This document shows, piece after piece, positions 39,916-48,800 of a stretch of 64,000 bases of DNA. A model generated the notes under the pieces. The model was not told where the DNA came from. It saw only the letters and a list, made by a program, of their open reading frames with translations, and ran no database searches. Where the stretch lies: positions 1 through 64,000 of the forward strand of contig LJSH01000003.1 of NCBI GenBank assembly GCA_001314625.1, in the 5' to 3' direction. A program made the translations under genes and the position numbers. Within the stretch, counting starts at the first letter, position 1. Each line of letters starts with the position of its first letter. The stretch is from Oceanicaulis sp. HLUCCA04 (GTDB lineage Bacteria; Pseudomonadota; Alphaproteobacteria; Caulobacterales; Maricaulaceae).

Positions 39916-42246
39916 CTAACCTTCCTCGCCGCCGGGCGGGATCAGCCGCCACTGGAACAAGACGGTGCCGGCCTGCGCATCCAGCGCCGGGCGTGACCGG
40001 GCGCTGCGTGTTGCCGACCCGCCGAACGCTGCCTGACTCATCAGCTGGCCAAGGGGCGACCGCTGGGCATCGCTGACTGTGCCATCGCCCGACCGCGACA
40101 GGCTGGTCTGGGTCAGGAAGCCGAAATCCATCGGGATGGCAGCGCCCGGTTCGCGTTCCACCGCCAGCAGGACCAGACGCTCCAGACCGGCACTGGCCGG
40201 ATAGCCGGTTGTCCAGTCGAATGTGCGCAGGCCCGCCCATACAATGCGCGGCTGCTCGCCGGGCTCTATGCGGGTGGTCGCGCTGGTTCCCAGAAACGGA
40301 AGCCGGTGAATGCCCGCCTGGCTGTCGATATAGAGCGGCGTCACATCAATGGGCGTGTCACCGGTATTGGTCAGGCGGACATAGACGATGTCGCAATGGC
40401 TGAGCTGCAGCGCGTTAAGCTCGCTGGTGCCAAGCTCTGAAAGCGAGACCGCGTCATCCGGGATGGCAGATGCGTCGGGCAGGGAGCAGGCCCAGTCATC
40501 GGGTGCACGGGCATTATCGGGCAGGCGCGGTGCTTCAGCGCGCCAGATGAAAGTCTCGTGCTCGAGGTTTTGCAGGCCATTGGCGCCCTGCAGCGCGCTG
40601 GCGGCGCTCAATATATTGCGCACGCGGGCGAGCTTTTGCAGTTCTGCCTCGATCTGGCTCATCAGCGCGTCGGTGTCGGCCGTGTCGTCCAGCGTGATAC
40701 GGGCGGATCGTTCACGGCCCGTGGCAATGATGTCCGGCTCGGCGCGCAGAAGCCAGATCGCGCCGTCCTGCACCCGGATGCGCACATCGGCCGGCTCACC
40801 GGGCTGACGAAACTCGATCGGTGCGATCAGGGTTTCAGGATTGGCCGCGGCCAGCCGTTCGAGTGCTTCGATAGCGATGGCTTCGCGGCTGTCAGGCTCG
40901 GCCGCCGTGTCCTCGATAGCGACGGACAGCGCAAGCCGCACGCCGCGGTCCACCAGACGGGCGGTCATGTACGCCGTGCGGCCGGGCAGGGCGCGGGCGG
41001 CCTCATTGCCGTCAAACGCTGTCAGAACGGCGCGGGTCGCGGTCTGTCCTACCTCCGTGGCTTCGACATAGTAGGGACCGGGAAAAGAGGGGTGGGGGCC
41101 TTGCGTATCGGGATCGCGCACGATGATCTCGAACACTGCGCCCTCGCCCACGCCTTCCAGCGACCCGGCCTCGATTTCTGTGGTGTCGCGGGCCAGGAAC
41201 CGGGCGTGCCATTGCGGAGAGCGGACTGTACCGCCCTCACCCAGCAATGCCCGGTCCAGATCGCCTTCAAACAGCGGGGCGGGCGCGCGGCTGCCCCAGT
41301 CATTATATCCGGAGAGCACCCGGTAGGCGAGATCGCGATAGCTGGCCACGCCGCCGGCCAGAAGCCCGTTGGCGATGTGAAATGTCATCACGCCGAAATT
41401 GTCACGGCCTTCGGCCGGGCCGACCTTGGGCATCAGGCCTTCGAGCGCCAGCTGTCCTGAGTGGGCTGCGTAGAATGCCACAAAGCCGCCTTCACCCAGT
41501 GCAAGCGCGCTTTCAGGACGTGCTGAAGACGTGGCAGAGCGCGTGCTCTGCGCTCGCTGCTCGGCGGCGAGGCGTGCCTCTGCGGGTATACCCAGCAGGT
41601 CTTCGGTCACAGCGCGGGTGCGAAACTCACCGCCCGGCCCCGCGCTGCGGTTGGCTCCCCCTGAATGGCATGTGTCCACGACCAGCCAGACGAAGACATT
41701 GCGCTCGCGCAAAGCCTCCAGAAAGTCGCCTATCTCGTCATCCAGAAGTGCGTTGTGGACGCCTGCCTGCCGGTCGCCTTCAGCCCCTTCCCAGTGACCG
41801 ATATCCAGCGGCAGGAAGATCTCGTCAAAGCCGTTGGCCTCCGGCACGGCCGCGCCCTCCGGCTGCGGCTGGCGCGAGCCATGGCCGGAGAAATACACCA
41901 GAATCTCGTCTCCGGGCTGTGCCCGTTCCAGCATGTCGGCAAAGGCGGCGATGATGCCGCCATGGGTTGGCTCGCCATGAGCGGTAAAGTCGATGCCCGT
42001 CTGATCGAGGCCATCTGCCAGGACCAGCATGTTGGCATCAGGCACATCATAGGCGCGCAAGGCCCGGATCATCAGGGCAACATCATTGCGGGGTCCCAGA
42101 AGCTCGACCCCCGGGCCGATCCGCTCCTCATCATAGCCTGATGCGCCGATCAGGAGGGCGTGGCGCCGGGGTGCATCGTCACGGGCAAGGGCAGGGCCGG
42201 CGAGCGTTGCCAGTGCCGCAAAAATCATGAGCAGACGATGGCGCAT
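39916..42246 (-). CDS. exported metacaspase-like peptidase C14 protein
   Basis: A 776-residue protein: signal peptide RHRLLMIFAALATLAGPALA, then a caspase-fold domain at residues 28-300. The dyad is His122 in VYFSGHGSR and Cys193 in VVDTCHSGG, with RHALLIGASGYDEE as the first strand. About 470 residues of uncharacterised C-terminal region follow, with strand-rich segments and a few Cys. Metacaspases cut after Arg or Lys, but the S1 pocket residue was not identified here. It is the first gene of the operon 42246-34672. The start at 42246 has GGAGG upstream; an open frame extends back to 42429 without homology. A 17-bp putative regulator site lies 77-93 bp upstream. Confidence 0.88.
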   Translation of the reverse strand: MRHRLLMIFAALATLAGPALARDDAPRRHALLIGASGYDEERIGPGVELLGPRNDVALMIRALRAYDVPDANMLVLADGLDQTGIDFTAHGEPTHGGIIAAFADMLERAQPGDEILVYFSGHGSRQPQPEGAAVPEANGFDEIFLPLDIGHWEGAEGDRQAGVHNALLDDEIGDFLEALRERNVFVWLVVDTCHSGGANRSAGPGGEFRTRAVTEDLLGIPAEARLAAEQRAQSTRSATSSARPESALALGEGGFVAFYAAHSGQLALEGLMPKVGPAEGRDNFGVMTFHIANGLLAGGVASYRDLAYRVLSGYNDWGSRAPAPLFEGDLDRALLGEGGTVRSPQWHARFLARDTTEIEAGSLEGVGEGAVFEIIVRDPDTQGPHPSFPGPYYVEATEVGQTATRAVLTAFDGNEAARALPGRTAYMTARLVDRGVRLALSVAIEDTAAEPDSREAIAIEALERLAAANPETLIAPIEFRQPGEPADVRIRVQDGAIWLLRAEPDIIATGRERSARITLDDTADTDALMSQIEAELQKLARVRNILSAASALQGANGLQNLEHETFIWRAEAPRLPDNARAPDDWACSLPDASAIPDDAVSLSELGTSELNALQLSHCDIVYVRLTNTGDTPIDVTPLYIDSQAGIHRLPFLGTSATTRIEPGEQPRIVWAGLRTFDWTTGYPASAGLERLVLLAVEREPGAAIPMDFGFLTQTSLSRSGDGTVSDAQRSPLGQLMSQAAFGGSATRSARSRPALDAQAGTVLFQWRLIPPGGEEG

Positions 42247-42322
42247 GGCCAGCCCTCCAGAGTACTTGGATCCGTGACGCGAACTTACCGCGAGCTGCCG
42301 CGGCGCTGCGAGTAGATGTTTT

Positions 42323-42339
42323 CTGACAATGCCTGACAG
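42323..42339. promoter_or_regulatory. putative response-regulator site, CTGACAATGCCTGACAG (site B)
   Basis: Contains TGACA twice, start to start ten bases, as in many OmpR-family direct-repeat sites. It lies upstream of the metacaspase operon. It matches 15 of 17 bases of the reverse complement of site C (43319-43335) and 14 of 17 bases of site A. Confidence 0.5.
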
Positions 42340-42449
42340 CCCGGTCACCCAGCCGCCTGAACGCGCGCGGACGGCGCAGGGTCTTGCAACCCTGACGCCG
42401 CCGGCATTGCCGGTTTCCGGCGGGAGCATCCGGAAAAGCCGGATACGCT

Positions 42450-43133
42450 CTAGTTCGTGACCAGGTTGTGGCTTACGCCGATATTGCCCAGATTGCGGAT
42501 CTGGACCTGAAAATTGCCCGTCCAGCGCGGGGTGAAGTAGCAGGACATGCTGTCAGAATAGTCGATATGACGGCAGATCAGATTGCCGTTCTGGTCATAG
42601 ACATACATGTCTAGATCGGTGCGGCCGGGGCCGTTGGCCCAGATGGCAGCGCGTTCACCGCCCCGGAAAGTCACGTTGTAGGTGGTCGTGCTGCGCGCGC
42701 CGACCCAGCCCGATGCCCGGCCAGGACCGCCCACGCGGCCACGGCTCGCATCGGCCTCGACTTCCTCAATCAGGCCGGCCAGCGCCTCGTCGCCGCGTGC
42801 CAGAACACGCGCTTCATCGAGCATGTCGGCTGCCGAAGCGAGTTCGATCTCGGCCTCTTCGGCCTCGCCGTCCTGCTCGGCGATCTCGTATTCGCGCTCT
42901 TCAACCTCAACACCCTGGCGAATGCGGGCAGCCACGATCACGGCGAGCGGATCACGCGCATCCACGCCGTAGGCATACAGCTCCTGTGACAGTGCCAGCT
43001 GTTCGACGCCGGTCGTGCCTTCGCCGCGCTGGTCTTCGGCGAAATTGGTGCCCGTTTCATCGGTTTCCTGAGCCATTACTGGCCCGGCAAGGACGATGGC
43101 AGCGGTTGTTGCAAGCAAAATGGAGAGTTTCAT
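42450..43133 (-). CDS. exported acidic protein with PPC-like C-terminal domain
   Basis: A 227-residue protein: signal peptide KLSILLATTAAIVLAGPVMA, an acidic helical region around residues 80-125 (EEREYEIAEQDGEAEEAEIE), a Gly/Arg linker, and a C-terminal beta domain. That domain runs from TTYNVTFRGGERAAIWANGP through DLDMYVYDQNGNLICRHIDY to VSHNLVTN. The pattern DLDMYVYD.NGNL is typical of pre-peptidase C-terminal domains, which often bind Ca2+ or accompany secreted proteases. Two Cys could form a disulfide. The start has an AGGAG site. It is divergent from the HtrA-like gene. Confidence 0.72.
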   Translation of the reverse strand: MKLSILLATTAAIVLAGPVMAQETDETGTNFAEDQRGEGTTGVEQLALSQELYAYGVDARDPLAVIVAARIRQGVEVEEREYEIAEQDGEAEEAEIELASAADMLDEARVLARGDEALAGLIEEVEADASRGRVGGPGRASGWVGARSTTTYNVTFRGGERAAIWANGPGRTDLDMYVYDQNGNLICRHIDYSDSMSCYFTPRWTGNFQVQIRNLGNIGVSHNLVTN

Positions 43134-43318
43134 GTGATTTACTCCTGTAAAGATACGGTTGCGCATTTGCCAACAGGACGTGGTTATTCGAAAAATCCGG
43201 TGCAGGGCGTTTTCCTGTTGCCTGCATAAGCCCTAGCTGAATGTTTTTTGCTGGAAAAGCGGCAAATCGAGACTGTCCGGCTTTGTCAGAAATGCCGGTG
43301 CGGGCGCAGCCTTGTCAC

Positions 43319-43335
43319 CTGACAGGCCTTGTCAG
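43319..43335. promoter_or_regulatory. putative response-regulator site, CTGACAGGCCTTGTCAG (site C)
   Basis: Reverse complement CTGACAAGGCCTGTCAG differs from site B at two positions. Extra TTGTCA half-sites lie at 43283-43288 and 43312-43317. The element is 59 bp upstream of the HtrA-like start and 186 bp upstream of the divergent PPC-like gene. Confidence 0.5.
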
Positions 43336-43394
43336 TGGCCCGGCCGATGCGTGCCTGGATAAGGTGGTAGCGAGCTACAGGAGCGCCGTTATTC

Positions 43395-44852
43395 ATGCAC
43401 GACAACTCTACACGCACGCTGCTGGCGGGGGCTGTCATCATCGCGCTGGTTGCCGCTGCGCAGCTATATGGCCTGCTGCAGGGGCAAATGGGGCAATCCC
43501 AGCCCGGGCCGATGTCCGCCAGGGCGGAGTCGCCGACAGAAATCGCGCTGCGTTCGGTGGTTACCGTCTACGCAGAACGCGCTGTCAGCCAGCCAGTCAT
43601 GTTGCTGTCTGACGGCGAGGGTGCCGGTGAGGGGCTTGGCGCGCGCAACAGCGCGGAGGAAACCGAAGGTTGGTCCTGGCGGTCCGGATCTGGGTTTGCG
43701 ATCGCCGAGGGCGGATATGTCCTCACCAACCATCACGTGATTTCGGGCGCCCGCAGGATCGAGGCCCGGCTTGCCAATGGCAGCCGTGTGCGGGCGGAAC
43801 TCATTGGAACTGATCCGCTGACTGATCTGGCCCTGTTGCAGATTGATGCGGACCTGCCTGTGCTGGAATGGGGTGATGATGAGGCACTGCGCGTGGGTGA
43901 CCCGGTCGTGGCTATCGGGTCCCCGCTGGATTTTCACCTCTCGGCAAGCTCGGGCGTCATTGGCGGCTTTGGCCGTGCTTATGATGGCGCTGATCCGGTC
44001 GGCTATATCCAGCATGACGCGGCGCTCAATCCGGGCAATTCCGGCGGGCCGCTGATTGATTCGTCGGGCCGCGTTGTTGGCGTTAACACCGCCATTCCGC
44101 AGGAAGCCTTTTTCAATGTCGGCATATCGCTGGCCGTACCTGCCAGCGTTGCGCGTCAGGTGGGTGAAGCCCTGACAGCACATGGACGTATGGAGCGGGG
44201 CTTTCTCGGCGTTTCGGTGCGTGCCCTGCATGGTCCGCTGGCGAGCGCGATGGGGCGCCGGAGCGGGGAAGGTGTGCTGATCGAGGCCGTTGATCCAAAC
44301 TCGCCGGCAGCGCAGGCCGGTGTGCGGCCCGGCCAGACCTTGCTGGCCGTCGATGGGATCGCCCTGTCGACACCGCGTGATCTGGCGCGTGCGCTGCTTG
44401 TGACCCTTCCCGGCGCCGAGCTGGCGCTCAGCCTGCATGACGGCGAGGCGCGCTTTCGCGTCAGCGCCGTGCTGGATCGACGGCCGGATGCAGACCAGCC
44501 TGCCATTGCGCGAGATCTGGGCTTCGAGTCGGATGCCGGGCACGGTTATGGACTGAGCTTTGCCGGAACGGAATCGGGCGGAGTGGCCGTTGCCTCGGTG
44601 GCCCGTGGCAGCCCGGCCGCACAAGCAGGGCTCGCCGAAGGCGATATCGTGCTGGCCATTGGCGCTTCGGAGCTGTCAGACCCGCGCGAGGCGGAGGTCC
44701 GCCTGAGGCTGGCGCGCCATGAAGTGGCGTTGCGGGTTTTGCGTAGCGGGGACAACGTGCCGCGCTATATTGCGCTGGTTCTTGACCATGGGGCGGCCGC
44801 GCGCGCACCTGACCATGCGGCCTTTGCCGATGCGTCCGGTGGCCCGTTCTGA
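43395..44852 (+). CDS. HtrA/Deg-like serine protease with two PDZ domains, membrane-anchored
   Basis: A 485-residue protein. It has an N-terminal anchor (LLAGAVIIALVAAAQLYGLL), then a trypsin-like domain with triad His114 (VLTNHHVI), Asp144 (DPLTDLALL) and Ser216 (NPGNSGGPLI). Two PDZ domains follow at about residues 260-355 and 375-465 (SPAAQAGVRPGQTLLAVDG, SPAAQAGLAEGDIVLAIG). Deg proteases degrade or activate periplasmic proteins and often sense unfolded outer-membrane proteins through PDZ domains. Here it sits at one end of the caspase-like cluster and is followed by an OmpR-type regulator only 35 bp away, so the two genes are probably co-transcribed. It could process the CHAT or metacaspase zymogens, which is inference. 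Confidence 0.92.
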   Translation: MHDNSTRTLLAGAVIIALVAAAQLYGLLQGQMGQSQPGPMSARAESPTEIALRSVVTVYAERAVSQPVMLLSDGEGAGEGLGARNSAEETEGWSWRSGSGFAIAEGGYVLTNHHVISGARRIEARLANGSRVRAELIGTDPLTDLALLQIDADLPVLEWGDDEALRVGDPVVAIGSPLDFHLSASSGVIGGFGRAYDGADPVGYIQHDAALNPGNSGGPLIDSSGRVVGVNTAIPQEAFFNVGISLAVPASVARQVGEALTAHGRMERGFLGVSVRALHGPLASAMGRRSGEGVLIEAVDPNSPAAQAGVRPGQTLLAVDGIALSTPRDLARALLVTLPGAELALSLHDGEARFRVSAVLDRRPDADQPAIARDLGFESDAGHGYGLSFAGTESGGVAVASVARGSPAAQAGLAEGDIVLAIGASELSDPREAEVRLRLARHEVALRVLRSGDNVPRYIALVLDHGAAARAPDHAAFADASGGPF

Positions 44853-44887
44853 CGGCGTGAATACACCTAAATCGGGGAAATGTGACA

Positions 44888-45583
44888 ATGCGCATACTCA
44901 TGGTCGAGGACGAGGACGTATGGGCGGACAAGGCCAGAGAGGCCGTGGCCACCGAGCCGGACTGGACGCTGGAGCGGGTGTCGTCCGGCGCCGCCGCGCT
45001 GGCCATCGGAGCGGGCAGCGCGTTCGATGTGCTGATCGTTGACAGGGTCATCGAGACAGACGGGACCGATGGCCTGGCCCTGCTGGCGCGCCTGCGCGAG
45101 ATGGGCGTTGCGGCACCTGCCCTGGTGCTCTCCAGTCTCGGACAGGCCCACCAGCGTGTCGAAGGGCTCGATGCCGGCGCAGATGACTATCTTTCCAAGC
45201 CTTTCGATGCCGCCGAACTGCGCGCGCGGCTGAAAGCGCTCGCCCGGCGGGCTGGCTTTGTGGCCAACCCGGAAGTGATCGTGCTGGGCGGGCTGGAAGT
45301 GCGGGTCAAGGCGCGCACGGCGCACTGGAACGGTGCGCATATCCCGCTTTCACCCCAGGAGTTCAATATTCTCAAGCTGCTGGCCGAGAACGCCGGAGAA
45401 CCGGTCAGCCGCGATGCGCTGTGGACCGGTGTCTGGACCGATTTCCCCAACCTGCCGCCACAGATCAATGTGATTGACGTGGCCGTTGCACGCCTGCGCC
45501 GTTCCATACGTGCGGTTGTCGGCGATGATCTGATCCAGACGCAGCGCCTCAAGGGCTACATACTTCCGGCTGCCCCGGACTAG
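44888..45583 (+). CDS. OmpR-family response regulator
   Basis: A 231-residue regulator. The receiver domain has the acidic pocket VEDED (Glu8-Asp9-Glu-Asp11 region), phospho-acceptor Asp52 in LIVDRVI, Ser82/83 and Lys104 in YLSKPF. The C-terminal winged helix has IPLSPQEFNILKLLAENAGE and IDVAVARLRRSI, ending LIQTQRLKGYIL. The ATG at 44888 is eight bases after GGGGAAA; GTG 44882 is possible. No kinase is adjacent. The orphan kinase at 27781-29187 on the far side of the caspase-like cluster is the candidate partner, and the CTGACA-type sites A-C are candidate targets. Confidence 0.92.
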   Translation: MRILMVEDEDVWADKAREAVATEPDWTLERVSSGAAALAIGAGSAFDVLIVDRVIETDGTDGLALLARLREMGVAAPALVLSSLGQAHQRVEGLDAGADDYLSKPFDAAELRARLKALARRAGFVANPEVIVLGGLEVRVKARTAHWNGAHIPLSPQEFNILKLLAENAGEPVSRDALWTGVWTDFPNLPPQINVIDVAVARLRRSIRAVVGDDLIQTQRLKGYILPAAPD

Positions 45584-45645
45584 GCCAGCTGTGCCCCACA
45601 AGCGGGCAATGGCCGCCAATTGAAACGTCCAAGCTTTATAAATCC

Positions 45646-45682
45646 GTGACAATTTCGTCACGCCGGGCGCCCTTTCAAGGGC
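45646..45682. promoter_or_regulatory. two palindromes upstream of the TonB-dependent receptor
   Basis: GTGAC-AATTTC-GTCAC (45646-45661) and GCCCTT-TC-AAGGGC (45669-45682) lie in the 263-bp gap 45584-45846. Either could be a transcription-factor site, or the second a small hairpin. No promoter with good spacing was found by eye, and neither palindrome recurs elsewhere in the window. Confidence 0.35.
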
Positions 45683-45846
45683 ATCAGAGTCTGTCTTGCT
45701 GGACAGGACGGTCCTGCTCGGCATGCTGATTTATTACAGTTTAGCAAGGTAGCGCTTTCAACCGGGGGGCAAGCCAGCAGAGCGCTTAATTGAGGTCAGT
45801 TGACCCACTATCGGCTTGCCGACAGCAAGAAAAAAGGGGCAATAAA

Positions 45847-48800
45847 ATGACTAATTATTCGCGTAATTTGAAGCATTTACTGACCGCAGGCACGAGTCTT
45901 GCCGGTCTGGTGTTTGTTGGAGCGGCGAGCGCGCAAGTGCAGGACACGCAAACGCAAGATTCGGCAGCCGAGGCCGGGAGCGCCCCGGCAGAAACCATCG
46001 TGGTGACAGGTTCGCGCATTGCCCGCGATCCCAACCTGGTCTCGCCGGTTCCCGTTCAGTCGGTGACTGGTGTAGAACTGCGGGAGGCGGGTCAGCCCAA
46101 TATAACCGAGGTGCTCAACCGGCTGCCGGCGCTGCTTTCGTCGACAAGTTCCGAAGCCAGCGTTTCGGGCAATAATGTCTTGAATCTGCGAGGACTTGGG
46201 AGCAACCGTACCCTGACGCTCGTCAATGGCCGGCGCTATGTCGGTGGTTTCGAGGGCTCCAGCGCGGTCGATGTTGCATCGATCCCGAATGCGCTCATCG
46301 AGCGGGTTGAGGTGCTTACCGGCGGTGCGTCCGCGCTCTATGGTTCGGACGCGGTGACCGGCGTCATCAATTTCGTCCTGCGTGACGACTATGACGGGCT
46401 TTCAGCCAATGTCCGCACGGGTATATCCAGCCGCAGTGACGCGCAGACATACAATGTCGAGCTGCTTGGCGGACGCAATTTCCACCAAGAGCGCGGCAAT
46501 ATTACGGTCAGCCTTGACTGGCGTCGGGACGACGGCCTGACGGCCGGTGACCGCCCATGGTCGCAAAACAACGGCATACATCGCAACCAGGCCAATCCTG
46601 CCCTGCGGTTCCAGCAGGGCGATATCGGTGCCAGCACGCCGCTTTTCGAGCAATTCTACAGCCTTGGCGCGTTCCGCTATCCCTACGGCCTGTTCATTCC
46701 CAGCGATCCACAGCGCTTTATCGACCGCTACAACGCCCAGTTCGGCACGTCGCTAACGACGGCAGATCTCAGCGCGGCCGAGCTGGCGCTCATCCAGCGC
46801 CGGAACGATTCTCCGTCACGCGCGATACTGCCGCAACCCACCTTCTCGATCTCCAATGCGCCAGGTATCATATCGCCGTTTAACCTCGACATTGCGCACA
46901 ATATCGATCTGGACGGCGATGGAACGATTGACTGCAACCAGTCTTTTGTTGGTTTCAACAACAGCTTCTACCTGCCGGGCTTCTTCGGCGATCCGAACCC
47001 GGGCGATGACGGGGCGTTCAACTTCGACTATGCCGGTGGCTGCTGGACGCGCGATGGAAATGGCGCACTTCGCCCTTATCAGGATGGTCTGGTAGCGGCC
47101 AGCTTCAACCAGTTCGGCGGCGATGGCGTGCCTGATCGTTACGATCTTGATTCGCTGTATCCGAGCAGCGAGAACATCACGCTGAATATCAACACCCGCT
47201 ACGATATTACCCCCAATGTGACGGGGTTCTTTGAACTGGCCTTTTCGGTCAGCGAGAGCCGTAGTTCAGAGATCCAGAACGGCTTTTTCGATCTGCTCTA
47301 CGGGTCACCAGAGAATCCCTTCCTGCCGGCCGAGCTTGTCGGCACCAGCGCCACGGCTCCAGGCGGCTTTGCGGGCGCAATCACCGGCTTGCCCGGCGGC
47401 TTGTGGATCACGCGCGATCCAACCGATACGGGCGGGGCCCAGACCAATGTGGATCGTGAGACCATCCGGGTTGTAGGTGGCTTTGAAGGCCAGTTCCAGA
47501 ATGGCTGGGCATGGGAAGTCTCGGCCAATTACGGTCAGTTCACCAGCGAGACACAGAGCACTGAAGTCATCCTTGACCGCTTTTTCGCGGCCATCGATGT
47601 AGTGTCTGATCCGGTAACCGGCCAGCCGGTCTGCCGCAGCGAAGTGGATCCAACGGCGATACCCTTTACCACCCTGTTCAATATTCCCGAGTTCAACGCT
47701 GGCATATTCAGTTTCACGCCGGGTGACGGGCAGTGCAGGCCGGCCAATATCTGGGGCGGGCAGGACTCCATTAGCGCCGAAGCGCGCGACTTCTTCAGCG
47801 TTCGCACCACCGATACGGTGGAGCTGCGTCAGTCGGTGTTCAGCGCTTTCATGACCGGTGATCTGGGTGAATTCTTCACCCTGCCCGCCGGGCCGGTCAG
47901 CTTTGCTGTAGGCGGTGAATATCGCAAGGAAGACGCCACCAGCACCCGTGATCCCTGGCTGCGCGGTGAACTGCCAGCGGGCTCGCCCTTCCCGGCAGGC
48001 ACCAATATCCAGGATGTGAGCGCCAACAACTCGCTCGGCTTCAACGCCCTGTTCCTGTACCAGAACTCAACTGGTTCCTACAGCGCTGCCGATGCGTTTA
48101 TCGAGCTGTCTGTTCCCATCCTGGCAGGTCAGTTCCTTGCCGAGGAACTGACCTTCGATGCGGCCTACCGGGTTGCTGATTACTCAAGTTCGGTTGGTAC
48201 GGTCGGCACCTGGAAGCTGGGGCTTTTGTGGACCCCGGTGGAAGATATTTCCTTCCGTGTGTCGCGCTCGCAGGCCATTCGTGCGCCGAACCTGCGCGAA
48301 ACCTTCATCACCAACCCGGCCGTATTCCGGCCAAACGATCCGTGTGACGCCGCCGAGCTTGGCAATGCGGTTGACCCGGGCCTGCGCGCGGCAAACTGCC
48401 AGGCGGGCGGTAACGGATTGCCGGCCCTGCCGGCGGGGTACACCGATCCGCTCAGTGCCCGCTTTGGCGGTGTTCTGGGGGGTAACGAGTTCCTGACCGA
48501 GGAGACCGCGGACACGCTCACGCTTGGCTTTGTCTTCACGCCGCGCATCCTGCCCGGCTTCTCGCTCACCGTTGACTACTGGGATATCGAGATTGAAGAC
48601 GGTATTTCGGCAGTCAGCGCGCAGGAAATCGTCGATACCTGCTATGATGCCACTGACTTCCCGAACAATGTCTTCTGCACCCTGTTCACGCGTGAGACCG
48701 ACACCGGATCGGCTCAGTTCGGCGGCTTCCGCTTCCTGAACCAGACATTCGTGAACTTCGCCCGTATCGAGTCGCGCGGCTATGACTTTGCCGCAAGTTA

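Noticed and set aside
45646-45661. GTGACAATTTCGTCAC as a fourth copy of the CTGACAA-type regulator motif
   Set aside because: Only about 9 of 17 positions match and the second half-site is inverted; kept as an independent palindrome.
48240-48254. GAAGATATTTCCTTCC as another AAAGATATATCTTT-type operator
   Set aside because: It lies inside the TonB-dependent receptor coding sequence and the right half does not match.
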